A DNA stretch of 64,000 bases. It comes from an uncultured Pseudomonadota bacterium. Lineage in GTDB: Bacteria > Pseudomonadota > Gammaproteobacteria > Burkholderiales > SG8-39. The stretch is taken from contig CAIXPL010000001.1 of NCBI GenBank assembly GCA_903921325.1, positions 124,001 through 188,000 of the forward strand, given 5' to 3'. How positions within the stretch are numbered: position 1 is the first letter of the stretch; each line of letters opens with the position of its first letter. The notes beneath the pieces are model-generated. The model was given only the letters and a program-made list of their open reading frames with translations, did no database searches and was not told where the DNA came from. The translations under genes were made by a program, and so were the position numbers. This document shows, one piece after another, positions 18,677 to 27,680 of the stretch.

Positions 18677-19066
18677 ATGCAGTTTCTCCTGGAACGACTG
18701 GCAAACGCCGAGGCAACGCGTGACCCGTTGGCCGCGCCGGTTGATATGCGTGAGGCGATCCAGGCGCAGATCCAGCGGATCGTCGCCTGCCGCCCCTGGC
18801 AAAGCAATGCGTCGGCCATGCTGTATGACTTTGGCATGCCGAGCGTTGTGGATCTGGCCATCGGCGGTGGCGATGGACTTGAGCGCTATGTCTCGCGTCT
18901 CGCCCGACTGATCTCCGAGCACGAACCACGCTTACGACAGGTCAGTGTCAGTCTGGTAGACGCGCAAGGAGAGGGCGCACGCCTGTCACGCCACCTTCTA
19001 GTGCAAGCAATATTGAGTGAGGCGCCCGATCAGGCGGCGTTTCGAATGGAATTGCGGGATATCTGA
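18677..19066 (+). CDS. tssE: T6SS baseplate protein TssE (gp25-like)
   Basis: This 129-residue protein belongs to the gp25-like baseplate family. The start MQFLLERLAN follows a CGGAGG ribosome site; the longer upstream frame overlaps hcp and is rejected. Typical features are an N-terminal Arg/Leu helix, the SNASAMLYDFGMPSVVDL core and an ISEHEPRLRQVSVSL segment, equivalent to the gp25 family stretch containing the conserved EPR motif. TssE nucleates sheath polymerisation. It sits between hcp and tssF, the normal order. Confidence 0.9.
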   Translation: MQFLLERLANAEATRDPLAAPVDMREAIQAQIQRIVACRPWQSNASAMLYDFGMPSVVDLAIGGGDGLERYVSRLARLISEHEPRLRQVSVSLVDAQGEGARLSRHLLVQAILSEAPDQAAFRMELRDI

Positions 19067-19071
19067 GTGTC

Positions 19072-20892
19072 ATGCAAAGCACCGACACCCAGCTAAAAGA
19101 CTTCTTTGACCGGGAACTACGCATCCTGCGCGAGGATGCAAGCGTCTTCGGTGACGCCTATCCGGGCGCCGCGCACGCGCTGGCGCTCAATCAGGGTCGC
19201 TCCAATGACCCGCAGGTTGAGTTGCTCTTGCAATCCTTTGCTTATCTGGTGGGCCGACTGCAATACCAGGCCGAGGTAGGGGAGGCATCGCTTCCCAATA
19301 GTTTGATGAATGTGCTCTACCCGCATTTAGCCGCGCCGATTCCAAGCATGCTGGTTACGCAGATCGACGCGCCGCTTGCCAAAGGAGTGACGTTGGAACG
19401 CGGTCGTCAAATGCAATCGGTGGTGACCAACGAACAGGGAACCGGAGTGGTTTGCCGCTTCAGGACCTGTTATGACACCAGGCTATGGCCGCTCGAAGTC
19501 TCCGGAGTCTCCCTCGGATCGATCGATGATTGCACTGGAGTCAAGGCCAACCCGCAGACCCGCTCCGTTCTTAAATTGACCATCCGCGCGCAAGGCACTC
19601 AATCGGTCAAGAGTCTTGGCGTGGACCGCCTGCGCTTACATATTGACAGCGAACAGAAAAGTGCTTTTGCCATCTATGAAGCGTTGGCGGCCAATCTGAC
19701 CGGCGTCGCGGTATCGATTCCTATGCCAGGAATTGACACTCCCCCGATCGTGCACACACTGGATGCCTCGGCGCTGCACTGGGTTGGCTTCTCCGAGGAC
19801 GAGGCGGTGCTGCACGGGTTTGTGCAAAGTCATCCCGGGTATCGCTTGATTCAAGAGTACTTTGCGTTCCCTGAAAAGTTCATGTTTTTCGATCTCGTGG
19901 GTTTGCCACTGGAGCAGGCGACCGACGAATTCGAGGTGCTCTTTCTGCTTGATCACGCGCCAGAGCGAACGACAGATCTGACCCGTTCGGTCATGCGGTT
20001 GAATTGCACGCCGATCATTAATCTGTTCTCACAGCGGATCGACCCGATATCGCTCGATCACACGCAGTATGAATATCACCTGCTCGCTGACCTGCAGAAC
20101 CATCGATACTGCGAAATCCATTCGATTGAAGAACTGCTCGCGATTCGTCCGGATGCACCGCCTCGACCGGTCTCACCTTATTACGGTCTGGAGGACTTTC
20201 ACGCGCTGGACCAGCAGGACTATTTCTATCTTGTGCGGCACGAAGTGAGCCAGATTCCTGGTATCGCCGGTACCGAGTCCTATCTGTCCTTTCTCGATAC
20301 CGAGTTCGATCTCAAGCGGCCTGCCGATGAGGTGATTGGCGGGCGAGCCTTATGTACCAATCGCCGCCTGGCAGAGAAACTGCGCATCGGTGACAGTCTT
20401 GCACTGGAGGGTGCGGCACCGATCCGTTCGATTCAAATCATCAGTAAACCGACGACTCATCAGACGCCGCAGTTGATTGGTGAGCGGCCGTGGGCGCTGG
20501 TGTCACAGTTGGCCCTCAATCAGCTCTCGCTTGCACAGGGTGACGGTGCGCTATTGGCGATCAAAGAGTTGCTGCGCATGCATATTGGTCCGAGCAGCCG
20601 CAATGGACTGAAACAAATTGACGGGTTGACTGGGATTGCCTGCCGGCCCGTTGTGCGCCATCTGGCAGGCGATGCATGGCGCGGCTTCGTCCAAGGAATA
20701 CATATCACGCTGAGCATGGACCGCAGCGGCTTTGATACAGGCAGTGTTGTGTTGTTCGCCGAAGTCCTGCGTCGCTTTCTCGCCCTTTATGCAAGCGTCA
20801 ATACGCTCGTTGAAGTCTCGCTCGAAACCAATGATGTCAAGGGAACCTTCAAAGCATGGTCGCCGCTGATCGGCTGTCAAGCCGTCCTCTGA
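19072..20892 (+). CDS. tssF: T6SS baseplate protein TssF
   Basis: This full-length TssF has 606 residues. Clear family segments are LKDFFDRELRILREDASVFGDAYPGAAHAL at the N-terminus, FAYLVGRLQYQ and SLMNVLYPHLAAPIPSM, and a C-terminal ITLSMDRSGFDTGSVVLFAEVL. TssF with TssG, TssE and TssK builds the baseplate wedge on which VgrG and the sheath assemble. It starts 6 bp after tssE and overlaps tssG by 37 bp, so the cluster is tightly coupled. Confidence 0.95.
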   Translation: MQSTDTQLKDFFDRELRILREDASVFGDAYPGAAHALALNQGRSNDPQVELLLQSFAYLVGRLQYQAEVGEASLPNSLMNVLYPHLAAPIPSMLVTQIDAPLAKGVTLERGRQMQSVVTNEQGTGVVCRFRTCYDTRLWPLEVSGVSLGSIDDCTGVKANPQTRSVLKLTIRAQGTQSVKSLGVDRLRLHIDSEQKSAFAIYEALAANLTGVAVSIPMPGIDTPPIVHTLDASALHWVGFSEDEAVLHGFVQSHPGYRLIQEYFAFPEKFMFFDLVGLPLEQATDEFEVLFLLDHAPERTTDLTRSVMRLNCTPIINLFSQRIDPISLDHTQYEYHLLADLQNHRYCEIHSIEELLAIRPDAPPRPVSPYYGLEDFHALDQQDYFYLVRHEVSQIPGIAGTESYLSFLDTEFDLKRPADEVIGGRALCTNRRLAEKLRIGDSLALEGAAPIRSIQIISKPTTHQTPQLIGERPWALVSQLALNQLSLAQGDGALLAIKELLRMHIGPSSRNGLKQIDGLTGIACRPVVRHLAGDAWRGFVQGIHITLSMDRSGFDTGSVVLFAEVLRRFLALYASVNTLVEVSLETNDVKGTFKAWSPLIGCQAVL

Positions 20893-22190
20893 ACGAGCAG
20901 TTGCTCACCCAGTACAGGCGGTTCAACGTCTATCAACTGGTGCGCCTGCTCACCTGGCCGGAGCGTTCGAATGAATCGAACGCCGTGCGCGAGGCGACCT
21001 CGCTTGCACTGCGAGCGGGTGTGCGATTTCGCGGAGATTTATCGGCAACCTTTCCAGGGCATGAAGTCTCCCGGCTTGCCATTCGCCCTGCGAGCAAGCA
21101 GGGTGCCGAGAATGACGTATCAGTAAACGCAACGATGCAATCATCGCAGCACCGACTGGAACTAACCACGGCAAACTATTGCATCGCCGGTTCGTTGGGC
21201 CCGCTACCAGAGCCTTTTACTGAATGGATTCGTGACCAGGAACGGCGAGGAGAGCGAGTAAGCGCTGAGTTCTTGAATCTGTTCAATAATAGGGTTCACC
21301 GTCTGCGGCATCAATTGCAGACCCAGCAACACCTGGCCCTTGGTAACACGCACCCAGAGGACGCGGCGCCAGCACACTATCTCGCTGCGATTGCCGGACT
21401 CGGTCTGGCTGGCGATCCCGGTGCTCTTACCCTCCCGCGCAGGGCGTGGCTTTCGCTGGCTGGATTACTGGCCGATCGACGCAAAAGTGCGGCAACCGCG
21501 CTACAGATCCTGCGTCGCTTTCTTGGGGTGCCAGTCAAGTTGGTGCCCTTGATCGGTGACTGGAAGTCCATTGAATCGGCTGATCGTCTGCTCCTAGGTG
21601 CACAGGGTCATCGACTGGGGAGGCAAACCGTCCTGGGTGGACGAGTGTGGGACCAGCAAGCGGGTGTCCGGCTAGAAGTCTCACCCCTGGCGTATGAATC
21701 GTTTTGCCAATTGCTTCCCCTGAATGCCCTGGTGTCGATGCCTCCGGTGGGGCATGGGCGCGCAGGCGATCAGGTCAATCAGGATGATCACCTGGTTCAA
21801 AGCGACCCGAACGAACAGACTGCACTGAACGTTCAGTCGACAGTGGCTCTCACGGCGCAGGCCGTCCCAACACCGATTCATAGGTCCGCCTCCCGACAAC
21901 TGGCCGATCTATTGCATCTTCTCCTTGATCGGCGCTGCGACTGCGAAGTGGAGCTTGCTGTGCTGAGCGAAACGGTGCCTGAGTCGCGTCTATGCGCAGA
22001 GCCTGTCAGTCAGCTATCCAATCGACCGGCCGATCAATTCAACGTACCGACATCGGCTGTCGGCCTGCGTCTGGGCTACACCGCGTGGCTCGCTACCCGT
22101 CTGAGTACGCAGGAGGAGCGCGAGTCCGGACCTAAAGTGCGCACAGTCCGCTATCGTGTTCCCGCGTTCAACGAATCGGTGCCCGCATGA
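20856..22190 (+). CDS. tssG: T6SS baseplate protein TssG, enlarged
   Basis: TssG is recognised from RRFNVYQLVRLLTW, IAGSLGPLPEPFTEWI, EFLNLFNNRVHRL, the LPRRAWLSLAGLLADRRKSA segment and LGYTAWLATRL at the end. At 444 residues it is well above the usual 320-360. The excess is mainly an insertion between about residues 290 and 350 (polar, Gln/Asn/Asp-rich, no obvious fold) plus a long loop before the last conserved motif. It overlaps tssF by 37 bp and vgrG by 4 bp. Partner of TssF in the wedge. Confidence 0.92.
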   Translation: MVAADRLSSRPLNEQLLTQYRRFNVYQLVRLLTWPERSNESNAVREATSLALRAGVRFRGDLSATFPGHEVSRLAIRPASKQGAENDVSVNATMQSSQHRLELTTANYCIAGSLGPLPEPFTEWIRDQERRGERVSAEFLNLFNNRVHRLRHQLQTQQHLALGNTHPEDAAPAHYLAAIAGLGLAGDPGALTLPRRAWLSLAGLLADRRKSAATALQILRRFLGVPVKLVPLIGDWKSIESADRLLLGAQGHRLGRQTVLGGRVWDQQAGVRLEVSPLAYESFCQLLPLNALVSMPPVGHGRAGDQVNQDDHLVQSDPNEQTALNVQSTVALTAQAVPTPIHRSASRQLADLLHLLLDRRCDCEVELAVLSETVPESRLCAEPVSQLSNRPADQFNVPTSAVGLRLGYTAWLATRLSTQEERESGPKVRTVRYRVPAFNESVPA

Positions 22191-24991
22191 ACGGTTATCG
22201 AGGTAGCGATCCGGGGAGAGCTAGCGGTGTCACCTCAGTGGCACCGCTCAAGGGGCTGACATCGCCCCGACCGCGTCCGCTACCGAATCCCTTGTTTCTG
22301 CACTGTGCCGTGTTCTTGCCAGGCAACCGTGTGTTGAGCGATGAGACCTTCCGCGTGGCGGCTATTGAGGGGAACGAAGGCGTATCGGAGCCTTACGAAT
22401 TTCAATTGACCCTCCATGGCAATACGCGGGCCGCGCCCGCTGCACCGCTGCGATTCGAAGCGATCATGGGGTGCCCAGTGACGCTTGGCATTCAGTATCG
22501 CACCCTCAACGCGCCAAACGCAGAGTCAGGTGCCGCGGGAGCAGCGGGCGATCTGTACGCCTTTCAGCGGGTGATTGAGGGCGATGCTGCTGGCCCCGAT
22601 CTGTCGGTGTTCAGCGGCATCGTCAGCTCTTTTTCCATGAGCGAACCCGGGGTCTATCGATTGAGCCTGCGTCCTATCTTATGGAAGCTCACGATTACCA
22701 ATCGCTATGAGGTCTATTCCCAGCAGACGATCTGTGCGGTTATTCGCACGCTGCTGCAACGGCATCAGATGAGCGAAGACGATTTCTCGCTGGATGCGGT
22801 AGGTGGGATGGCAACCAGCCGCACTCAGGATTGGTTGCAGGCTGGGGAAACCGACTATGAATTTCTCAGCCGGTTGATGAGTAAATGCCATATCTATTAT
22901 TACTTCGTCCAGTCAGGGCGAAATCACAAGGTGGTATTTGCCAATCGAGCGGCGTATCGACCGGTGTTTGCCTCTGATCAGCCGCTACGCTACACCTATA
23001 CATCGACTGATGAATTGGGCTCGGCGCAAAGCGATGTCATCTCTCAGTACAGCTACCAGGAGTCGCTCACCAGTAGCGGTGTACGGGGAATCTTCACGCG
23101 CCAGCATGCGGCTTGGGAAGAGAACACGGTTGCTGCATTCGAGACCTACCAGACGCCAGTTCATCGCTATCCCGGTGACTTGCCATTCAACCAGTACAAG
23201 ATTTTTCAGTACGGCGCCGGTCCGGATGAGGTCGATGAATTCGCCAGAACGACGGCAGCGGTGTTGCAAACCTCCGCGAGTCGCTTGAGCGGGTCCAGCT
23301 ACTGCGCCCAATTCAAAGTAGGGCACACATTTCGAATGACCGGAGCCGATAGTTATGGCGGTGAACCGAGCCCTATTCGTCCGACGCTGGAGGGGCGACG
23401 CTTTGTATTGAACAAGGTGACCCACCGTGCCGATCTGGACGGGCATTACAGCAATGAATTCGAGGCGGTGGAAAGCAGTGGGGTGATTACTCCGTTTTCT
23501 ATGGCTGAGACCCAGCAAGGCGCAGTTGTTGCAGAAGTGGTCGCTGGACCTGGCAGTGCGGATCCGTCCAACTGGCGCTATTACCAAAACCAGGAAAATT
23601 TTTCCTGGGGAACGCAGCAGTTTACTGACACCGAGGCGGTCGCCGGCGACCAGACGTTGGCTGCAAAAGGTGTATTCGTGCAGTTCTCAACCGATGCCCC
23701 GGGTGCGCCTCCGACCTGGGTAAAGCTCTCGGCCAGTATGGTCACCGTGCCGGAGATTGGTGTGTCGGTGCTCGTGGCAAGGGCGCAAGACGAATCGGAG
23801 TTGCCCGAGATTCAGTCTGTGGTGCAGGCCAACGGGGCGCTTGACATCGTGCCCGACGATATCAACGCCCTCACGTGGACGGCGAGCACCCGGATCGGCA
23901 GCAGCTATTCGACCCAATATTCCGATGGAGTGAGTATCCGCTACGGGGCCCGCTCTCAGACCCAATTGAGCAGCGCCATCAATCTGGTTGAGTCCAAATA
24001 CACCGCGCAGCCGCAGCGCTTCCGCGACACGAGCTATTCACAAGGTGGCAGTTACTCGTTTAGCTGCTCTGAGGCTGACGCGGGTGCTGGCTCCAATGAC
24101 GAAGAAATGCTCGGCCCCTATTACGCCGGGGCATCGGACCTTTTGAGTGCGAGTGAGTCCTTCGGGTCAACCTACAACCGCCGGTACGGCAGCGTAAGTT
24201 CGGATTTCTCGAACATTGGGACTTCATACAGCAACTCAACCGTTGCGACGACGATCTCAGCCAGTGTGGTCACTGGTAACTCCACCACTGCGTCGACCAT
24301 CAATGGAACGTCGACGAGCACCGCCACGATTGGCACGTCCTTTTCGACCAACACGGTGACCGGCGACTCAACCAGCACGAATGTCAATATCGGTAATGTG
24401 ACCACTACTAGCACGGTCAACGGAATCTCGAACAACAGTTCGACGACAGGTCCATCCACTGCAAGTAACACGGTTAACGGCGATTCGGTTAGCACCAGTG
24501 TCAACAACGGCGATGTGACCAGTACCTCAACCATTAACGGAACGTCAAACAACAGCTCCACAATCGGTACTTCCATATCGAACAACACGGTGACCGGTGA
24601 CTCGACGAGCACGACGAGGATCGATGGCGTCAATCGTTCGACGACCACTATGAACACCTCGCGGGAAACGAGCGTCATGAAGTCGCAAAGTTCGAGCTCG
24701 GCGATCGGCGCACGCAACAACAACTCCGCAGTTGGAGTAAGTAATAGCAACGACGCCATCGGCTTGAACAATACGAATAATGTCGCAGGGGTGAGCCTGT
24801 CGTTGTCAGCGACGGGGGTGGCTACAGATGTGTCAGCAATCGGTGTCTCCAACAGAGTAAGTGTCGTCGGAATGCTCAATACGATGGATATCGTTGGAGG
24901 AGGATTCAAAGGAGAGATGGGGCCGGGGCAAAAGAAGCTCGATCTCAGTGGCGTAGTCATTTCTATTCCCGATCTTCAAATTACTCTGTGA
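22187..24991 (+). CDS. vgrG: T6SS spike protein VgrG (TssI) with long repetitive C-terminal needle
   Basis: This 934-residue VgrG starts at the ATG overlapping the tssG stop. Residues about 40-400 are the gp27-like base (VAAIEGNEGVSEPYEFQLTL, then FLSRLMSKCHIYYYF and FKVGHTFRM). Residues about 440-560 correspond to the gp5/OB-fold region (APPTWVKLSASM, IGVSVLVARAQDESELPEIQSVV). Residues 665-903 are a Ser/Thr/Asn-rich repeat of about 9-10 residues, ending in a unique GPGQKKLDLSGVVISIPDLQITL-type tip. No C-terminal enzymatic domain is evident, so it is probably a structural spike whose tip is capped by the PAAR-like protein downstream. Confidence 0.93.
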   Translation: MNGYRGSDPGRASGVTSVAPLKGLTSPRPRPLPNPLFLHCAVFLPGNRVLSDETFRVAAIEGNEGVSEPYEFQLTLHGNTRAAPAAPLRFEAIMGCPVTLGIQYRTLNAPNAESGAAGAAGDLYAFQRVIEGDAAGPDLSVFSGIVSSFSMSEPGVYRLSLRPILWKLTITNRYEVYSQQTICAVIRTLLQRHQMSEDDFSLDAVGGMATSRTQDWLQAGETDYEFLSRLMSKCHIYYYFVQSGRNHKVVFANRAAYRPVFASDQPLRYTYTSTDELGSAQSDVISQYSYQESLTSSGVRGIFTRQHAAWEENTVAAFETYQTPVHRYPGDLPFNQYKIFQYGAGPDEVDEFARTTAAVLQTSASRLSGSSYCAQFKVGHTFRMTGADSYGGEPSPIRPTLEGRRFVLNKVTHRADLDGHYSNEFEAVESSGVITPFSMAETQQGAVVAEVVAGPGSADPSNWRYYQNQENFSWGTQQFTDTEAVAGDQTLAAKGVFVQFSTDAPGAPPTWVKLSASMVTVPEIGVSVLVARAQDESELPEIQSVVQANGALDIVPDDINALTWTASTRIGSSYSTQYSDGVSIRYGARSQTQLSSAINLVESKYTAQPQRFRDTSYSQGGSYSFSCSEADAGAGSNDEEMLGPYYAGASDLLSASESFGSTYNRRYGSVSSDFSNIGTSYSNSTVATTISASVVTGNSTTASTINGTSTSTATIGTSFSTNTVTGDSTSTNVNIGNVTTTSTVNGISNNSSTTGPSTASNTVNGDSVSTSVNNGDVTSTSTINGTSNNSSTIGTSISNNTVTGDSTSTTRIDGVNRSTTTMNTSRETSVMKSQSSSSAIGARNNNSAVGVSNSNDAIGLNNTNNVAGVSLSLSATGVATDVSAIGVSNRVSVVGMLNTMDIVGGGFKGEMGPGQKKLDLSGVVISIPDLQITL
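24181..24898 (+). repeat. nona/decapeptide repeat region of the VgrG needle
   Basis: About 25 units of roughly 9-10 codons follow the pattern [S/N]-x-[I/V]-x-G-x-[S/N]-x-[S/T/N]. The clearest run is SAIGARNNN, SAVGVSNSN, DAIGLNNTN, NVAGVSLSL, SATGVATDV, SAIGVSNRV. A hydrophobic residue followed two positions later by Gly in each unit is the signature of a trimeric beta-helix, as in the octapeptide needle of phage T4 gp5. The DNA units have diverged, so the repeat is best seen at protein level. Confidence 0.75.
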
Positions 24992-24998
24992 GATCGAG

Positions 24999-27680
24999 AT
25001 GAAAATCATCAAACCAATGACCCTGGGGGTACTACAAAAGCCCTATCAATTTCGTCGCCAGCACCGCTTGGTGGTCGCGGCACTTGGTTTCTTCTCGCTC
25101 GGTGTCGAAAGCGATCGCTTCCTGCCCGAAACGCTGCAGTGGCCCCGTGTCTTGCCCGAGTTGCCACCGAAGGCCGCGTTGGATGAGGTCATGCCCAAGG
25201 CACACCCCGAGGTGCTGCTCAGCGGCAAGGCGCACGCGCCCGCTGGCAAAGCCGTTCGTGAAATGAAGGTGCGGCTGCAACTCGGTTCGATGAACAAGTC
25301 GCTGCGAGTGAGCGGTGATCGGCAATGGCGTTACGGATTATTGCCCTGGTACCAGGTGAGTGAGGCGCAACCGTTTACTGACATGCCCCTGACTTATCAA
25401 AGAGCCTGGGGTGGCAGTCAGCTCAAATCCAATCCGGTGGGCGTAGGCTACACGGGAAGCGCCTTGTCTGGCTTTGTTGGTCGCAATGAAGGGCCAATGC
25501 CCAATATCGAATACATCAATGAGCCTGCCATCCACCACTGGCGACGTTATCGCCCGGCAGGATTCGGGCCTATTGATATCACCTGGGCCCCGCGGTCTGA
25601 GCGCCACGGCCACTACGGTGGTTCGTGGCTTGCCGAGGATGCGCCGGGCCTTGCCTTCGACACCGACTTCGGCTCGTTCAATCGCGCGCCCGAGGACCAA
25701 TGGATCCATGGTGGTCTGATCGGTGGGGAATCCTATCGCCTGGAGGGACTGCATCCCAATCAACCAGCCATTGAGGGCTGCCTACCCAGTTACCGTGTGC
25801 GCGCATTCATCCAACGCAAGGGCAATGCGGCACACGATGCCGAAGAGGTCGCGCTTGGCCTGGATACCGTATGGTTCTTTCCGGAGGTTGACCTGGGCCT
25901 GGTGGTCTATCGTGGGCAGTGCCTGGTTGTCGATAGCGATGCTCTTGATGTGGATGCCTTGCTCATCGCTTATGAGCAGCGGAATGCCGTTCGCTCGGAA
26001 CGGCATTACCGCGATGTCTTTGCGTTGCGCACCGACAGTGAGACGGCAGCTGTCCATGCATTCAATGAGTCGCAGCTTAGTCCGCCGCGATCCAGTCAGG
26101 AAATCGCCGAACGCGCGGCGCGGCATGCCATTGCCCAGGCCGCGGAATTGGCAGAACGGCAAGTGGCGCTTGATGAAGTCGCTGCTGAGATTGCCAAGCA
26201 AAGTGAATTACCGGTCGATACCATCACACCGCAGTTGAACGCGGCACCACCGCCCCTAGCGAGCATTTCGGCTGAGGATCTCGCCAGTGGCGACTTTGAC
26301 CTCTCGAGCTACATTGCTCAGGCTAAGGCGCTCGCCGCCAAAGTGCGCGATGAGGGTGATGCTCGGTTAACCGAAGCGAAGTCCCAACTCGCAAACCTTT
26401 TAGGCGACGTGGCGTCGCAGTCAGTAGATGCTGTCGAATTACGGCAAGCGGCCTATGAACGCGCTTGTCAGGTGGCCAGTGACCTGCTGCCGCCCGAGCA
26501 GCGAGGACCTGCAGCGCAAGGGCAGGAAGCAATGCTCACGCAGAATCTGGAGGCAGCCGAACAGTCAGGCCACGCATTCAAACCGGGTGAACGGGAAGAT
26601 ATTGAACAAGCGTTACAGGGCTTGCCACGAACCAGGCGCCTGGGGCGTCGGTATGCACAAACCCCACCTGAATCCAGTCAATGGCTTGATTCGGATTCAG
26701 TCCGCTGGCTTGGCCAGCAAGTCATCCACTGGCATCAGGCCGGGGTTTGCCTCGCCGGCCGGGATTTAGCGGGTGCTGATCTCCGTGGCGGCAATTTCAC
26801 TGGTGCCGATTTGCGCGAGGTCATGCTCGAGCGCGCCAACTTGACTGGCGTGTCATTGCGTGGGGCCAATCTCACGGGCGCTGTGCTCATGGGGGCGCAG
26901 CTCAGTGGCGTTGACTTAACCGGGGCGATCCTGGACGACGCCAATTTGATCGAATGTCAGGCAATCGAAGCCCAACTGCAGCAATCGAGTATGAAGCGAG
27001 CCATGGCCGCTCGGGCGAACTTTACCGGTGCGGACCTGACCGAGACCGATCTGGAAGGATTCCTGGGTGAGGGCGTGCTTTTGGAAAAGGCAATCCTTGA
27101 TCGCTGCCACCTGCACCGTGCCTACATTGCCAAGGCCAGTGCGCGCGGTAGTCGATGGCAAGGGGCTGATCTCAATTCGACGATAGCTCTTGGCGCAGAT
27201 CTACAACATGCGGATTTCGCGAACGCCCGACTGTTGAAATGCGTGCTGATGGATGCGCAACTGCAACACAGCCAATGGCAGGGGGCGCGTTTCGAGAGTT
27301 GTTATGCCGGCAGCAAGGCCAATTGGGCCGGAGCCAATTTGCAGCGGGCGAGCGCCACGAAATGTGGATGGCATGGTGCCACCATGAATGGGGTTGATTT
27401 TCGCGCTGCGCAGTTGATGGCGTGCGACTTCGGCGAGTGCGACCTGAGCGGTGCCGTGATGGACGATGCGCTGCTGAGCCGAAGCCTGTTCATGCGCTCG
27501 GTGCTGATCGATTGTCACGCCATCGGTGCGGATTTTCATCAGGCGCTGTGCCGCAAAGCCGATTTCACCCGCGCTTGCCTGCGCGGTGCGAGTTTTATTC
27601 AAGCTGAATTGAGTGAAGCGTGCTTTGCGGATGCCGACTTGCAGGGTGCCTCGTTTGACGCACGAAGGAGAGCGGCATGA
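24999..27680 (+). CDS. DUF2169 protein fused to pentapeptide repeats (T6SS accessory)
   Basis: An 893-residue two-part protein. Residues 1-330 are DUF2169, recognised from the KPMTLGVLQKPYQF start, LPPKAALDEVMPKAHPEVLL, DMPLTYQRAWGG and FDTDFGSFNRAP. DUF2169 proteins are encoded next to VgrG and PAAR genes and are thought to help load effectors on the spike. Residues 350-570 are an Ala/Glu/Gln-rich helical linker. Residues 580-890 are pentapeptide repeats (ADLRG, NFTGA, ANLTG and so on) forming a right-handed beta-helix. Starts 7 bp after vgrG and overlaps the next gene by 4 bp. Confidence 0.9.
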   Translation: MKIIKPMTLGVLQKPYQFRRQHRLVVAALGFFSLGVESDRFLPETLQWPRVLPELPPKAALDEVMPKAHPEVLLSGKAHAPAGKAVREMKVRLQLGSMNKSLRVSGDRQWRYGLLPWYQVSEAQPFTDMPLTYQRAWGGSQLKSNPVGVGYTGSALSGFVGRNEGPMPNIEYINEPAIHHWRRYRPAGFGPIDITWAPRSERHGHYGGSWLAEDAPGLAFDTDFGSFNRAPEDQWIHGGLIGGESYRLEGLHPNQPAIEGCLPSYRVRAFIQRKGNAAHDAEEVALGLDTVWFFPEVDLGLVVYRGQCLVVDSDALDVDALLIAYEQRNAVRSERHYRDVFALRTDSETAAVHAFNESQLSPPRSSQEIAERAARHAIAQAAELAERQVALDEVAAEIAKQSELPVDTITPQLNAAPPPLASISAEDLASGDFDLSSYIAQAKALAAKVRDEGDARLTEAKSQLANLLGDVASQSVDAVELRQAAYERACQVASDLLPPEQRGPAAQGQEAMLTQNLEAAEQSGHAFKPGEREDIEQALQGLPRTRRLGRRYAQTPPESSQWLDSDSVRWLGQQVIHWHQAGVCLAGRDLAGADLRGGNFTGADLREVMLERANLTGVSLRGANLTGAVLMGAQLSGVDLTGAILDDANLIECQAIEAQLQQSSMKRAMAARANFTGADLTETDLEGFLGEGVLLEKAILDRCHLHRAYIAKASARGSRWQGADLNSTIALGADLQHADFANARLLKCVLMDAQLQHSQWQGARFESCYAGSKANWAGANLQRASATKCGWHGATMNGVDFRAAQLMACDFGECDLSGAVMDDALLSRSLFMRSVLIDCHAIGADFHQALCRKADFTRACLRGASFIQAELSEACFADADLQGASFDARRRAA

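Noticed and set aside
24172-24960. Long open frame on the minus strand opposite the VgrG needle (262 codons)
   Set aside because: It is a product of the repetitive Ser/Thr/Asn codons on the plus strand. It has no ribosome site, and its Leu/Val/Thr repeat composition mirrors the sense repeat.
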